From JAUHXS01 sp965213575 (lineage in GTDB: Bacteria > Bacteroidota > Bacteroidia > Chitinophagales > JAUHXS01), in assembly GCA_965213575.1 (NCBI GenBank), contig CBDBZN010000019.1:1-64000 (forward strand): a stretch of 64,000 nt of DNA, read 5' to 3'. The position numbers and the translations under genes were made by a program. Below, one piece after another: positions 1-9,042 of this stretch. How positions within the stretch are numbered: position 1 is the stretch's first letter; each line of letters begins with the position of its first letter. The notes below the pieces were generated by a model, which ran no database searches, had not been told where the DNA came from, and saw only the letters and a list, made by a program, of their open reading frames with translations.

Positions 1-77
1 AATACAATCTTATTTATGTTTCACAAGTTATTAATTATGTATTTAATATTATTGGTCAAATTTTGCTATTTTAAAGT

Positions 78-1520
78 ATGGTTAAACAATTTTTAACAAT
101 CCTATTTACCTTAATATTAATTAATAACATATTTGCAGAAAAACTGCAGGTACTTGTAGATCAGTGCATTTTTAAAAATGCCCAAGACAGCACTTACATT
201 GAGCTATATTTTTCTATTAATAATAGCACTATTACTTATAAAAATAATGAAGGAGGATTAGATATTGCCATATATATTTATCAAGATAGCACCATTGTAG
301 CATACGATCTATATCATTTAACACCGCCTGCCGATATCGATTCTAACAATAGCATACTTGATTTAAAGAGATTATATATCCCTTATGGAGAATTAAGGAT
401 GGAAATTACGGCTACCGACTCTAAGGACACTAGTAATAAAACATATATCTATAAAGAGATTAATAATCCTGTTCCTCCTGCTAATAAACCTTATCTCTCT
501 GATATTGCATTAATAAGCAATTATAAAAAAGCAACACCAAGTGACCCTTTTTATAAGGCCGGCTACAGCCTGTACCCTTATCCTATTAACTATTACCCTC
601 CTGAAGAAAATAAAATTATTTTTTATACAGAGTTATATAACACGGAACATATTGCCGGTGAGATGTTTTTAGTTAATACCTCCATTGTAGCAAATAATAC
701 AAACCAAATAGTTAATGGCCTAAGTTATTTTAGCAAACAAAAAAAACAACTGGTAAATGTCATTTTTTCTGAATTTGACATCAGCAATTTACCCTCAGGC
801 AATTATGAATTATTAATAGAAATAAGAAATAAAAATAATATTCTACAAGCTTATCAACGGTTATTGATCCAGAGAAAAAATAATATTAACCAAGCAGGTA
901 TAACTGATGTAGAAATGGCTTTATCATTTGTAAACAACATTCCGCAAGAAGAGCTGATTGAAGATTTACAAGCTTTAAAACCTATCACATCAGAGTTAGA
1001 ATATAATCGCATTCAAAACTTAGTTCAAAGCGACAGCTTACCTATGATGAAACGTTATTTTTTATCTTTTTGGCAAAATCGCTCGCCAATAGACCCTCAA
1101 GAAGCTTGGTTAGTTTATGAAGCTAAACTAAAAAAAGCTAATGAATTGTATGGTACTAAAATATATAAAGGATATGAAACCGATAGAGGCAGATTCTTAT
1201 TACTATACGGCTCGCCTAGTTATAAATATACCGCTACCTGGGATGATAGTAGAAGGCCTTATGAAGTATGGATATACGATTATTTAGATAATACCGCTCA
1301 AAATAATGTTAAAAGTGTATTTATAGCTCATAATACTGTCACTAATGAGTATAACTTAGTTTACTCAGACATTCGAGGAGAAGTCAGTGATGCAGGATGG
1401 ATCACACATATTAATAAAATAAGAGGGAGGGGAAACAGTAATGAAGGTGGCGCCCCCCATACCGCCGGCAATCTTTTTTACCCTTATGACGACCGATTTA
1501 TAGAAGTGATGTTGAGATAG
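78..1520 (+). CDS. GWxTD domain-containing secreted protein
   Basis: Member of the GWxTD family, known mainly from Bacteroidota and without an assigned activity. Residues 1-20 look like a signal peptide with cleavage near NIFA/EK; there is no lipobox cysteine, so it is probably periplasmic or outer-membrane associated. The family domain lies at roughly residues 340-470. Its signature reads G365-Y-E-T-D-R-G-R, so the name-giving tryptophan is a tyrosine; the following RRPYEVWIYDY block fits the family. Length of 480 aa is usual for these proteins. It stands alone and faces the next gene tail to tail, so neighbours give no functional clue. Family assignment is fairly secure; role is unknown. 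Confidence 0.8.
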   Translation: MVKQFLTILFTLILINNIFAEKLQVLVDQCIFKNAQDSTYIELYFSINNSTITYKNNEGGLDIAIYIYQDSTIVAYDLYHLTPPADIDSNNSILDLKRLYIPYGELRMEITATDSKDTSNKTYIYKEINNPVPPANKPYLSDIALISNYKKATPSDPFYKAGYSLYPYPINYYPPEENKIIFYTELYNTEHIAGEMFLVNTSIVANNTNQIVNGLSYFSKQKKQLVNVIFSEFDISNLPSGNYELLIEIRNKNNILQAYQRLLIQRKNNINQAGITDVEMALSFVNNIPQEELIEDLQALKPITSELEYNRIQNLVQSDSLPMMKRYFLSFWQNRSPIDPQEAWLVYEAKLKKANELYGTKIYKGYETDRGRFLLLYGSPSYKYTATWDDSRRPYEVWIYDYLDNTAQNNVKSVFIAHNTVTNEYNLVYSDIRGEVSDAGWITHINKIRGRGNSNEGGAPHTAGNLFYPYDDRFIEVMLR

Positions 1521-1532
1521 CTCTATCAGCTA

Positions 1533-1559
1533 TTAACTATTAGTTTCCTTAATAGTTAA
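1533..1559. terminator. AT-rich hairpin between convergent genes
   Basis: A perfect 10-bp inverted repeat (TTAACTATTA / TAATAGTTAA) with a 7-nt loop sits between the convergent genes and covers the last codons of the lipoprotein gene. It has little GC and no long T-tract, so it is at best a weak bidirectional terminator. Confidence 0.3.
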
Positions 1560-2294
1560 CTTTAATATATCCCACGTTCGAATATTCTTTTTTTTGTGGA
1601 TATTAGTTTTTCCAAAATTATTAGTTGGGAATAAGACTTCATTATATTTTTTATAATTATTGAAAAACATCGCTCCTTTAGCAAACCTAGCGGTTTCTCT
1701 GACGGTAAATTCAATCAAATCAATAAGGCCTGTAGTAGAATTAATCCAAACAATATATTGGTCATGCTCTTTATGTGGAGCAATCTCGCTCCACGTAACA
1801 AATACTTTTTTATAAGTTTGTTTATGTAATGTATCTTCTCCAAGATCGATCATGATCTCCGCTTCTATAATACGAAATGGAAACTCAATAAAATATTGAA
1901 TAGTTTTCAACGCCATCTTTTTTCCGGCATTATCTTTCTCTAATAACACTTCACCTTCTTTAATATATATTTTATCGTTTTTCAATAGCCAGTATGTCTG
2001 ATTTGATGCATTTATCAGAGAAATATAATTACTGTCATGATGGATAATCAAATTTAAAACAGAAGGCTTGCCGGGCAGCTCCGCAAAATGTTTGGCAATA
2101 CCATACCACTCGTTTCGAATAGTTACTTCATAGGAGCTGATTTTTTGGAAGCTGCTTAGGCCGTGTCTTCTCGCTGCCTCTAATAATAATTTTTCTCCGC
2201 TTCTTTGTGGAATTTTTTCTTGAGTTTTTTTCAAGCTGGCTGGCCTGATATCTGCCAATTTACAAGCAGAAATCAGGATGCAAATAATCAACAA
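1533..2294 (-). CDS. Uncharacterised lipoprotein
   Basis: Secreted lipoprotein of unknown function. From the TTG at 2294 the product is 253 aa with a lipobox ISAC at residues 8-11, which leaves only ten residues of signal peptide. Reading further upstream in frame gives a textbook lipoprotein signal (IKLLRHILYLLIICILISAC) that would begin at an ATC codon at 2321, so the true start may be 2321. The mature part is mixed alpha/beta with no motif I can name; it resembles the outer-membrane lipoprotein-sorting type of fold only in general character (repeated beta segments such as YIVWINSTTGLIDLIEF). It is convergent with the GWxTD gene, sharing a short AT-rich hairpin. Confidence 0.65.
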   Translation of the reverse strand: MLIICILISACKLADIRPASLKKTQEKIPQRSGEKLLLEAARRHGLSSFQKISSYEVTIRNEWYGIAKHFAELPGKPSVLNLIIHHDSNYISLINASNQTYWLLKNDKIYIKEGEVLLEKDNAGKKMALKTIQYFIEFPFRIIEAEIMIDLGEDTLHKQTYKKVFVTWSEIAPHKEHDQYIVWINSTTGLIDLIEFTVRETARFAKGAMFFNNYKKYNEVLFPTNNFGKTNIHKKKNIRTWDILKLTIKETNS

Positions 2295-2394
2295 ATATAA
2301 GATATGGCGTAGTAGTTTGATGTGGTATTATTTAGTAGAGTAATGTTAAATATGTCTATCTTCGAGTTCCTCAGGAGGCCATATTATTATAATC

Positions 2395-3138
2395 TTATTT
2401 TGAGTAAATTTTAAATTTGGCTAACCCTTTACGTTGTAAAAAATGCTGAAATGATACTTTTAATACACCGAGGCCATATATAGCACTCCTTTTAAAGTTA
2501 ATAGAAGACGCTTCTTCAAAATATTTAGTAGGGCAAGTAACTTCGCCTATTTCATACCCGGCATAAAATATTTGTGAAAGCATTTGATTATCAAATACAA
2601 AATCGTCAGAATTGATATTATAATTAATACTTTCTAAAACCTCTTTTGAGAAAGAGCGATATCCGGTATGATATTCTGACAGCTTTTGATCAATTAATAT
2701 ATTTTGTGTAAAGGTCAGCAAGCGATTTGCAATATATTTATACCAGGGCATGCCTCCTTTTAAAGCACCTTTTCCCAAAATTCTTGACCCCAACACTACA
2801 TGATATAATTCGTTGCCAATAATACTGGCCATAGCAGGAATGAGTTTAGGAGTATATTGATAATCAGGATGCAACATAATCACAATATCCGCTCCTAATT
2901 CTAAGGCTTTATTATAACAAGATTTTTGATTGCCTCCATAGCCTTTATTTTTCTCATGCCTGATGATATGTTTTAAGCCTAATTTTTGAGCTACATCAAT
3001 AGTATCATCTTTGCTGGCATCATCTACTAAAATCACTTCATCAACAATATCAAATGGTATCTCTTGGTATGTTTTCCCAATAGTCAATGCTGCATTGTAA
3101 GCAGGTAATACGACGACGACTTTTTTGTGGTTATACAT
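2395..3138 (-). CDS. Family 2 glycosyltransferase (dolichol-phosphate mannose synthase-like)
   Basis: Inverting GT-A glycosyltransferase of family GT2, transferring a sugar from a nucleotide sugar, probably to a lipid carrier or envelope glycan. Seen: N-terminal VVVVLPAYNAA strand-loop, VILVDDASKDDT at residues 36-46 (nucleotide-binding aspartates D39/D40), the helix region IIRHEKNKGYGGNQ, and ADIVIMLHPDYQY near residue 84, the usual metal-site strand. No C-terminal transmembrane helices are present, so this is the short cytoplasmic DPM1-like form (247 aa). It is a single gene with ATG start, not in a polysaccharide cluster, so the acceptor cannot be named. Confidence 0.85.
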   Translation of the reverse strand: MYNHKKVVVVLPAYNAALTIGKTYQEIPFDIVDEVILVDDASKDDTIDVAQKLGLKHIIRHEKNKGYGGNQKSCYNKALELGADIVIMLHPDYQYTPKLIPAMASIIGNELYHVVLGSRILGKGALKGGMPWYKYIANRLLTFTQNILIDQKLSEYHTGYRSFSKEVLESINYNINSDDFVFDNQMLSQIFYAGYEIGEVTCPTKYFEEASSINFKRSAIYGLGVLKVSFQHFLQRKGLAKFKIYSK

Positions 3139-3196
3139 TCAAAACTATTTAAAGTTTGAAGTTCGAAATTAAGGCGTAAAGTTAGCAACAATATTT

Positions 3197-3778
3197 TTAA
3201 TGAATCCGGTCTCCTCTTAACTTAAGAGCTTGCATAATTTCGGCTTCATGTTTCAAATATTCAGCCCACCGCTGCTTTACCTTCTCTTCAGGAGCAAATT
3301 CCTTTGCTAAATCTAGAAAGAGCCTATAATGGCCTGCTTCCGAAATCATCAATTGTCTGTAAAAATCCTTTAACTCATCATCTTTTATATTTTCTGAAAG
3401 CAATCTGAACCGCTCACAACTTCTGGCTTCTATCAACGCACAAACTAGTAATTTCTCCAATAGTACTTCATGGCGCCTACCTCCTTTATTCATGAAGCTG
3501 CTAAGTTGAGTAACATATTCATCTTTCCTGGGCCATCCTAACTCTAAACTGCGCTTTTCAAGCTCTTTTAATACCATCCTGAAATGTCCCCATTCTTCTG
3601 TGACAATAGGTGATAACTTTTCTACTAAGAGCTTTTTATCGGGATATAGTACAATTAAAGAAATACATTGAGAGGCTGCTTTTTGCTCACAATAAGCATG
3701 ATCGGTCAAAATATCTTGTATACTTTCTTCTACTAATGTTGCCCACCTAGGATCGGTAGGTAATTGCAATCCTAACAT
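3197..3778 (-). CDS. miaE: tRNA-(ms2io6A)-hydroxylase
   Basis: Di-iron monooxygenase that hydroxylates the isopentenyl side chain of 2-methylthio-N6-isopentenyl-adenosine at position 37 of tRNAs, using O2. The 193-aa ferritin-like four-helix protein shows the expected metal ligands: EEWGHF (E-x2-H), EARSCERF (paired glutamates) and SEAGHYRLF (second E-x2-H). The motif spacing matches the MiaE family. The modification pathway needs MiaA, which is encoded 6 kb away at 9043-9957, and MiaB, not in this window. It abuts the upstream gene by one base (its ATG overlaps the stop of the small membrane protein), so the two are probably co-transcribed. Confidence 0.92.
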   Translation of the reverse strand: MLGLQLPTDPRWATLVEESIQDILTDHAYCEQKAASQCISLIVLYPDKKLLVEKLSPIVTEEWGHFRMVLKELEKRSLELGWPRKDEYVTQLSSFMNKGGRRHEVLLEKLLVCALIEARSCERFRLLSENIKDDELKDFYRQLMISEAGHYRLFLDLAKEFAPEEKVKQRWAEYLKHEAEIMQALKLRGDRIH

Positions 3779-4209
3779 TATTTGTATGGCCGTTCTAATA
3801 TGGTTTGATAGATAATCGCTTCTTTTAGATTAAATCCAGCTTCATAAGTATTTGGTTTTTCTGCCAATAATTTAACACGTTTTCTACGATCAGCTTTTTT
3901 CTTTTCAAAATCTTGGTAACTCTTGTTTTTTTTATTTAAAATATCTTGCTTCTCTTCCTTATTCTTTTCTAATGTTTGCTTATCGTAATTAATCTTTTTT
4001 AAGGTATTATTATCTAATACAATTTCAACCGGTTTCTTGACAGGTTTAGGTTTCAACCGGTCATCTTCTCGCTCAACTTGATGATATGGCTGAGCAGAAG
4101 GTGAAGGCGCAGGGCGTTGCTTTTTCTTTTTTTTCCTTTTAAAAAACAGGTTATATATAAAATATACAACTGCAACAATGATGTATATGTATTCTCCGAA
4201 ATTATCCAT
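3778..4209 (-). CDS. Small membrane protein with basic, coiled-coil tail
   Basis: Unrecognised 143-aa protein. Residues 5-22 form one transmembrane helix, followed immediately by a strongly basic stretch (FKRKKKKKQR) that would hold the tail in the cytoplasm, then a proline-rich linker, and a charged helical region with coiled-coil character (KQTLEKNKEEKQDIL...). The C-terminal ILERPYK tail is hydrophobic-aromatic. Such proteins are common and uncharacterised in Bacteroidota. It lies directly upstream of miaE and its stop overlaps the miaE start by one base, suggesting translational coupling, but nothing ties it functionally to tRNA modification. Confidence 0.65.
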   Translation of the reverse strand: MDNFGEYIYIIVAVVYFIYNLFFKRKKKKKQRPAPSPSAQPYHQVEREDDRLKPKPVKKPVEIVLDNNTLKKINYDKQTLEKNKEEKQDILNKKNKSYQDFEKKKADRRKRVKLLAEKPNTYEAGFNLKEAIIYQTILERPYK

Positions 4210-4251
4210 GTTAACTTATATTTGTCAAATATAACAACAAAATATAATTTA

Positions 4252-5487
4252 TTAGGCTAATGATACAGTTCGCTTATTATAGGAATTTATGATATGGTAA
4301 TATAACACAACCCCTAAGGCATACATACCGGCTGTTATATAAAAAATATTGCCGTAGCTTATATCAATGGACCGAAAATATCTAAATAACTGTGAGCTGA
4401 TAAACCAACTACCGGACCATACTGCGGCGCTCATCGCACTAACTAATTCCCTATTCTTATCTTTTACATAATACATAGTAAGTTCAGAGATCATAGCAGA
4501 TCCCATATTCATTAAAGGCTGCCTAATTACAAAACAAAACACCGCTATGTAGAAAGCCCACTCCCAATAAGAAAAATGATCCATAGAAGCTAAAAGAACC
4601 AATGCGATAACAGCTAGACTTTGGCTACCGGTAATGGCTGTATGATAACCAAACTTTCTTTTAATAAGAGGCATTAAAAGTGTTCCCGAAAACACCAATA
4701 TAGCAGTCAAGGAAGTGAGCAAAGAAAATTCATCAAAACTGGTATTGAAAATGTGATAAAAAAATAAATTTACAAATGGAATAGTTAAACCGGCACCCGT
4801 AGCCACTATGAATGTCGGGATCATGACTCGTATAATAGCACCCCAATCATAGTGTTTAAAAAACTTTTTATTTTCTTCGTTTACAGTCGGAATAACTTCT
4901 TTAATTTTTATTTTAAATACAAAAAATATGGCGGAAACACTTATAATAGAAACCGATTGAAGAATGAGCTTTTCATTTAAAAATGGATATATTTCAGGTA
5001 AAAAAGCTGCGCAAACTCCTGCAGTAAATAAGCTTAATCCAAATGTAGAATGATGGAGGGCAATTGCTTCAGAATGATGTTGCGTTGCTAAATTCCTTAA
5101 TATAAAAGGCAAAGTCATCACTTTTAAACTCGCTAATGCTATACCCCAAGTGATTGATGTGATATATATTAAAGTTGTATAATGCCCTCCAATAGAGTAT
5201 ATAGCCAGAAGCCCATTAAAAGGTACAATAACAGCTGTAAATAACAAAAACGGCCGTAGTTTTTTATCTTTTATATAAATGCCGAGAGGTAAAGCACATA
5301 AAATTAATGCCAAATATCGATAAGATATAAAATTGGCAATCTCGGGGTCATTATATCCCTCTTTTTTAAAATAAAAATTAAGCAGAATAAAAAAGGTAGC
5401 ATTAACTAACTGGATCATTAACTCTGCCCAGAACAGGTTGATCATCGCATGTGGAAGAAGAAAATATTTTTTTAAAAAATCAGGCAA
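4252..5487 (-). CDS. MFS transporter
   Basis: Inner-membrane transporter of the major facilitator superfamily, 411 aa with about twelve hydrophobic segments. The loop between helices 2 and 3 reads ALPLGIYIKDKKLRP, a degenerate form of the MFS GxLaDrxGrr motif, and a basic central loop (FKIKIKEV...NKKFFKHYDW) separates the two six-helix halves. The only upstream start in frame is TTG at 5487; an internal ATG at residue 15 (MINLFWAE) is an alternative. The substrate cannot be inferred. The gene is transcribed away from the repeat element and the two-component pair. Confidence 0.82.
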   Translation of the reverse strand: MPDFLKKYFLLPHAMINLFWAELMIQLVNATFFILLNFYFKKEGYNDPEIANFISYRYLALILCALPLGIYIKDKKLRPFLLFTAVIVPFNGLLAIYSIGGHYTTLIYITSITWGIALASLKVMTLPFILRNLATQHHSEAIALHHSTFGLSLFTAGVCAAFLPEIYPFLNEKLILQSVSIISVSAIFFVFKIKIKEVIPTVNEENKKFFKHYDWGAIIRVMIPTFIVATGAGLTIPFVNLFFYHIFNTSFDEFSLLTSLTAILVFSGTLLMPLIKRKFGYHTAITGSQSLAVIALVLLASMDHFSYWEWAFYIAVFCFVIRQPLMNMGSAMISELTMYYVKDKNRELVSAMSAAVWSGSWFISSQLFRYFRSIDISYGNIFYITAGMYALGVVLYYHIINSYNKRTVSLA

Positions 5488-5604
5488 GGAGCTTTTTTGG
5501 CAAAGATAATGTTTAATATCAATTGAGCTTTTATTAAGTAATTATAACATTAAACATTATCTGTATATGTAAGAAATTTAAATATAAATACTCTATTTTG
5601 GCAC

Positions 5605-5953
5605 ATTCGCAAGTCGAGCAGTTTTAAATTCAGAAATTTCTGAGTTTAGGGAACGGCCTTTTTTTCAAGCTACTACAATCTCGAAATTGAGAGGGAGAGA
5701 AATATCAGATGTATAAAACTACCAATAGGTGGCGAGTTTCTGCTGTTTTGGGTAGCATTTCTGAGATTGTTTGCGAGAAAAATCAGCCTTGAATTTTTTT
5801 TGTTATTTTTCTTTTTTCAAGAAAAAGAAAAGTAAGAAGAAATCATTGCAAAAATAATCCCGATATTAGGCTCTTTGATTAAAATTGGGGTTATTTACAC
5901 CTATAAATTTTAATTGAACTCCTTGGTATCATTCATTTTTCTTACTTGCGAAT
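5605..5953. mobile_element. MITE-like dispersed repeat, copy 1 (intact terminal inverted repeats)
   Basis: A 349-bp non-coding element bounded by perfect 10-bp terminal inverted repeats, ATTCGCAAGT at 5605-5614 and ACTTGCGAAT at 5944-5953. It is nearly identical, in inverted orientation, to 19864-20210. The interior contains several self-complementary stretches (TCTCGAAATTGAGA near 5681; TTTTTTCAAGAAAAA near 5815) and no open reading frame of note. I see no clear target-site duplication. It fills most of the 552-bp gap between the MFS gene and the response regulator; the rest of that gap is AT-rich and holds only sequence that could be promoter for the two divergent genes. Confidence 0.75.
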
Positions 5954-6039
5954 TTCCCTATTTATACAAAAAGGCTTATCTTTAAATTGAAATTTGAGAA
6001 AAATTTCTTCTTATAGCATCAATCTCAAGTATTTATATC

Positions 6040-6486
6040 ATGAATACTAATCAAATATCCTTATTATTGGCAGATGATGATGAAGACGATCGATTAATCT
6101 TCCAAGAAATCATCGAAGAGTTATCTTTAAATGTAGCGGTAGAGTGTGTAGAAAATGGCGTACAGCTAATACATTTACTAAATAAAAAAAAAGATACTCT
6201 TCCTTCTATACTTTTTTTAGATATTAATATGCCTTTAAAAAATGGCATGGAATGTCTTAAAGAGATAAAACAATGTAGAAATCTAAATAACTTACCTGTT
6301 GTGATATGTTCTACATCTTTTAATAGGGAAACTATTAACCAAGCATATAACCTTGGCGCACAATATTATCTCCGGAAACCTTCGGATTTTAACACTTATA
6401 AAAATGTTATTGAAACTGCTATCAATTTAATAACTGAAAAGAGAATTACCAATCCCTCTAGAGAGGTATTTGTATTACACATTTAA
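6040..6486 (+). CDS. CheY-like response regulator (Rcp1 type)
   Basis: Single-domain receiver protein, 148 aa, with no output domain. Acidic pocket ADDDEDD (residues 11-17), phospho-acceptor D61 in LFLDINMP, the S/T position in ICSTS (91-93) and the conserved lysine K113 in LRKPSDF are all present, so it should be phosphorylatable. The histidine kinase gene begins immediately downstream (its preferred start lies 8 bp after this stop), so the two form a cognate pair. In this family such stand-alone receivers usually relay to another partner or act as phosphate sinks. Start is ATG. Confidence 0.9.
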   Translation: MNTNQISLLLADDDEDDRLIFQEIIEELSLNVAVECVENGVQLIHLLNKKKDTLPSILFLDINMPLKNGMECLKEIKQCRNLNNLPVVICSTSFNRETINQAYNLGAQYYLRKPSDFNTYKNVIETAINLITEKRITNPSREVFVLHI

Positions 6487-6493
6487 ATATTGT

Positions 6494-9001
6494 ATGATTA
6501 GCGAAAACATAAATGTAAAAAAATTATTTTTGGCCAGAGGTGGAGAAATGGGTAAACTTATTCGTTCTAAAAATTGGGATAGCCACCCTTTAGGAAATCC
6601 TGATGAATGGCCTCCCAGCTTACTCACTAGCTTGAGTATCATATTAAATGCTAAGTTTCCCATGTTTTTATGGTGGGGCCCCGAGTTATATTCATTTTAT
6701 AATGATGCTTACCGCCCCAGCTTAGGGAATGAAGGTAAACATCCAACTATACTTGGCCAGCCTGCCAAAAAAGCATGGCCTGAAATATGGGATATTATAT
6801 CTCCTTTAATAAAACAGGTTTTAAATGGAGGTGAATCTACTTGGAGCGAAGATCAACTCATTCCAATATATAGAAACGGAAAGATAGAAGATGTTTACTG
6901 GACATACAGTTATAGCCCGGTATATAGCGGCAAGACCCATCCTGCCGGAGTGATGGTTACTTGCAACGAAACAACTGAGAAAGTAGTCACTTTTCAAAAG
7001 CTTGAGAAAATTAATAATCAATTACAATTTGCCATTGATGCATCTGAATTAGGCACCTGGGATTACGATCCATCCTCAGATATATTTATTGCAAATAAGC
7101 GGCTTAAAGAATGGTTTAATATGCCAATTGATAAAAGCACGGATGTTTCAAAAGCTATGCATGCCATTGTTAAAGAAGATAGAGAACGTGTAACTCAATC
7201 TATTGAAAAAGCACTGGAATTCTCCAGCGGAGGCGTATATAATGTTAAATATGCCATTCAATCTGATAATGAAGAAATGAGGATAGTGCATGCAAAAGGG
7301 CGGGCATATTTTAATGAGTTTAAGCAGCCTTATCGCTTTAGTGGCATTATTCAAGACATTACTCAACAAGTAAAGTCAGAATTACAACTTCAAGAAAACG
7401 AAAGAAATTTACGGTTGATGATCTTAGATGCACCCGTAGCTATAGCAATTCTTAAAGGCCCTAATTTTGAAGTTGAGATCGTAAACACAAGAGTATTGGA
7501 AGTATGGGGAAGAAAAGAAAGTGAAGTGATCAATAAACCTATTTTATCAGCTATGCCGGAGTTGTTAAACCAAGGGATTAAAGAATTATTAGATGAAGTT
7601 TATCAAACAGGCAAGCCTTTTCATGCTACGGAACTTCCAATTAAACTAATGAGATCGGGTGTTTTAGAAACAGCTTATATTAATTTTTCATATGAGCCGC
7701 TCTATGATATAAAAAAGACTATAAATGGCATTATGGCAGTCGGGATAGAAGTTACTGATCAAGTAAAAGCTCGCCTAGTTGCTGAAGAAGTGGGACAAAA
7801 AATTCAAAACTTAGTTCTTCAATCTCCCATACCAATGGCTATATTCAGGGGTAAAGATATAATTGTAGAGTTGGCTAATAAAGCAATGATTGAAAAAATA
7901 TGGAGTAAAAACAAGGAAGAGGTTATAGGCAAAAAACTAATAGATATATTTCCTGAATTAAAAGGTCAAAAATATCCTGAATTGCTGAAAAAGGTATATA
8001 ATACCGGCACTCCTTATAGAGAGAATGAATCAATAGCATATGTTCAAGGAAATGATGAATTAAGGAAACTTTATCTAGATTTTGAATACGCTCCTCTTTT
8101 TGATACTAAAAATAGTATAGTAGGAATCATAGCTACTGTAAATGATGTAACAGAAAAGGTTAGAGCTAGAGAAAAATTGGAAGAATTTGCTCATGAGCTT
8201 GAGATGGAAGTAAATATCAGAACAAAATTGTTAAAAGAAGCTAACGAAAAGCTAGAGCAATCTATTAATGACCTACAAAAAATGAATGCCGAATTGCAGT
8301 CATTTGCTTATGTATCCAGCCATGATTTACAAGAACCTTTAAGAAAGATAAAGACTTTTGTTTCCAGAATCTTGGACAAAGAAGAACAAAATTTATCTAA
8401 AACCGGAAAAAATTATTTTTCCAGAATACAGACTTCTGCAGATAGAATGCAGGCACTCATCGAAGATCTATTAACATACTCGCGGACAAATACCACTGAA
8501 CGTATTTTCGAAAGAACTCACCTTAAGGACATTGCCTTAGAAGTAAAAAAAGATTTTAAAGAGATAGTTGAAGAAAAGAAGGCTACTATTGAAATTAGCG
8601 AAATGTGTGAGGCTGATGTGATTCAATTTCAATTTAGACAGCTTCTTACTAACCTTGTTTCTAACGCATTGAAATTTGCTCAAAAAAACGTTTTGCCTCA
8701 CATAGCTATTCATAGCGAAATAATTATTGGTAGTAAATCATCTATAAAAGAGCTTTCTCCTGAAAAAAATTATTGCCACATTACTTTATCAGATAATGGT
8801 ATTGGTTTTGAAGAAGAATATAAAGACCGGATCTTTGAAGTATTTCAAAGATTACATGGTAGGAGTGACTATGAGGGAACAGGGATTGGATTAGCTATTG
8901 TTAAAAAAATTGTAGAAAATCATAATGGTTTTATCAAAGCTAGCAGTAAGCCCAAAATAGGTGCTACTTTTCATATTTATTTACCAATTAGACATGACTA
9001 A
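6494..9001 (+). CDS. Multi-PAS sensor histidine kinase
   Basis: Cytoplasmic histidine kinase of 835 aa without transmembrane segments. The N-terminus has the block GGEMGKLIRSKNWDSHPLG, typical of soluble PAS kinases and followed by a PAS-like region (WWGPELYSFYNDAYRP). Three further PAS/PAC units follow to about residue 560, then a coiled coil, a HisKA domain with the phospho-histidine at about H610 (SSHDLQEP), and an HATPase_c domain with N box (NLVSNALKFA), G1 (DNGIGF) and G2 (GTGIGLAIV). An ATG at 6470 in frame would overlap the upstream regulator by 17 bp; 6494 is preferred. PAS number and lack of membrane anchors suggest sensing of an internal ligand or redox/light cue, which cannot be specified. 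Confidence 0.9.
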   Translation: MISENINVKKLFLARGGEMGKLIRSKNWDSHPLGNPDEWPPSLLTSLSIILNAKFPMFLWWGPELYSFYNDAYRPSLGNEGKHPTILGQPAKKAWPEIWDIISPLIKQVLNGGESTWSEDQLIPIYRNGKIEDVYWTYSYSPVYSGKTHPAGVMVTCNETTEKVVTFQKLEKINNQLQFAIDASELGTWDYDPSSDIFIANKRLKEWFNMPIDKSTDVSKAMHAIVKEDRERVTQSIEKALEFSSGGVYNVKYAIQSDNEEMRIVHAKGRAYFNEFKQPYRFSGIIQDITQQVKSELQLQENERNLRLMILDAPVAIAILKGPNFEVEIVNTRVLEVWGRKESEVINKPILSAMPELLNQGIKELLDEVYQTGKPFHATELPIKLMRSGVLETAYINFSYEPLYDIKKTINGIMAVGIEVTDQVKARLVAEEVGQKIQNLVLQSPIPMAIFRGKDIIVELANKAMIEKIWSKNKEEVIGKKLIDIFPELKGQKYPELLKKVYNTGTPYRENESIAYVQGNDELRKLYLDFEYAPLFDTKNSIVGIIATVNDVTEKVRAREKLEEFAHELEMEVNIRTKLLKEANEKLEQSINDLQKMNAELQSFAYVSSHDLQEPLRKIKTFVSRILDKEEQNLSKTGKNYFSRIQTSADRMQALIEDLLTYSRTNTTERIFERTHLKDIALEVKKDFKEIVEEKKATIEISEMCEADVIQFQFRQLLTNLVSNALKFAQKNVLPHIAIHSEIIIGSKSSIKELSPEKNYCHITLSDNGIGFEEEYKDRIFEVFQRLHGRSDYEGTGIGLAIVKKIVENHNGFIKASSKPKIGATFHIYLPIRHD

Positions 9002-9042
9002 AAAGGAATAATCACAATATTTTAAAAATTTTGAATTTTAAA

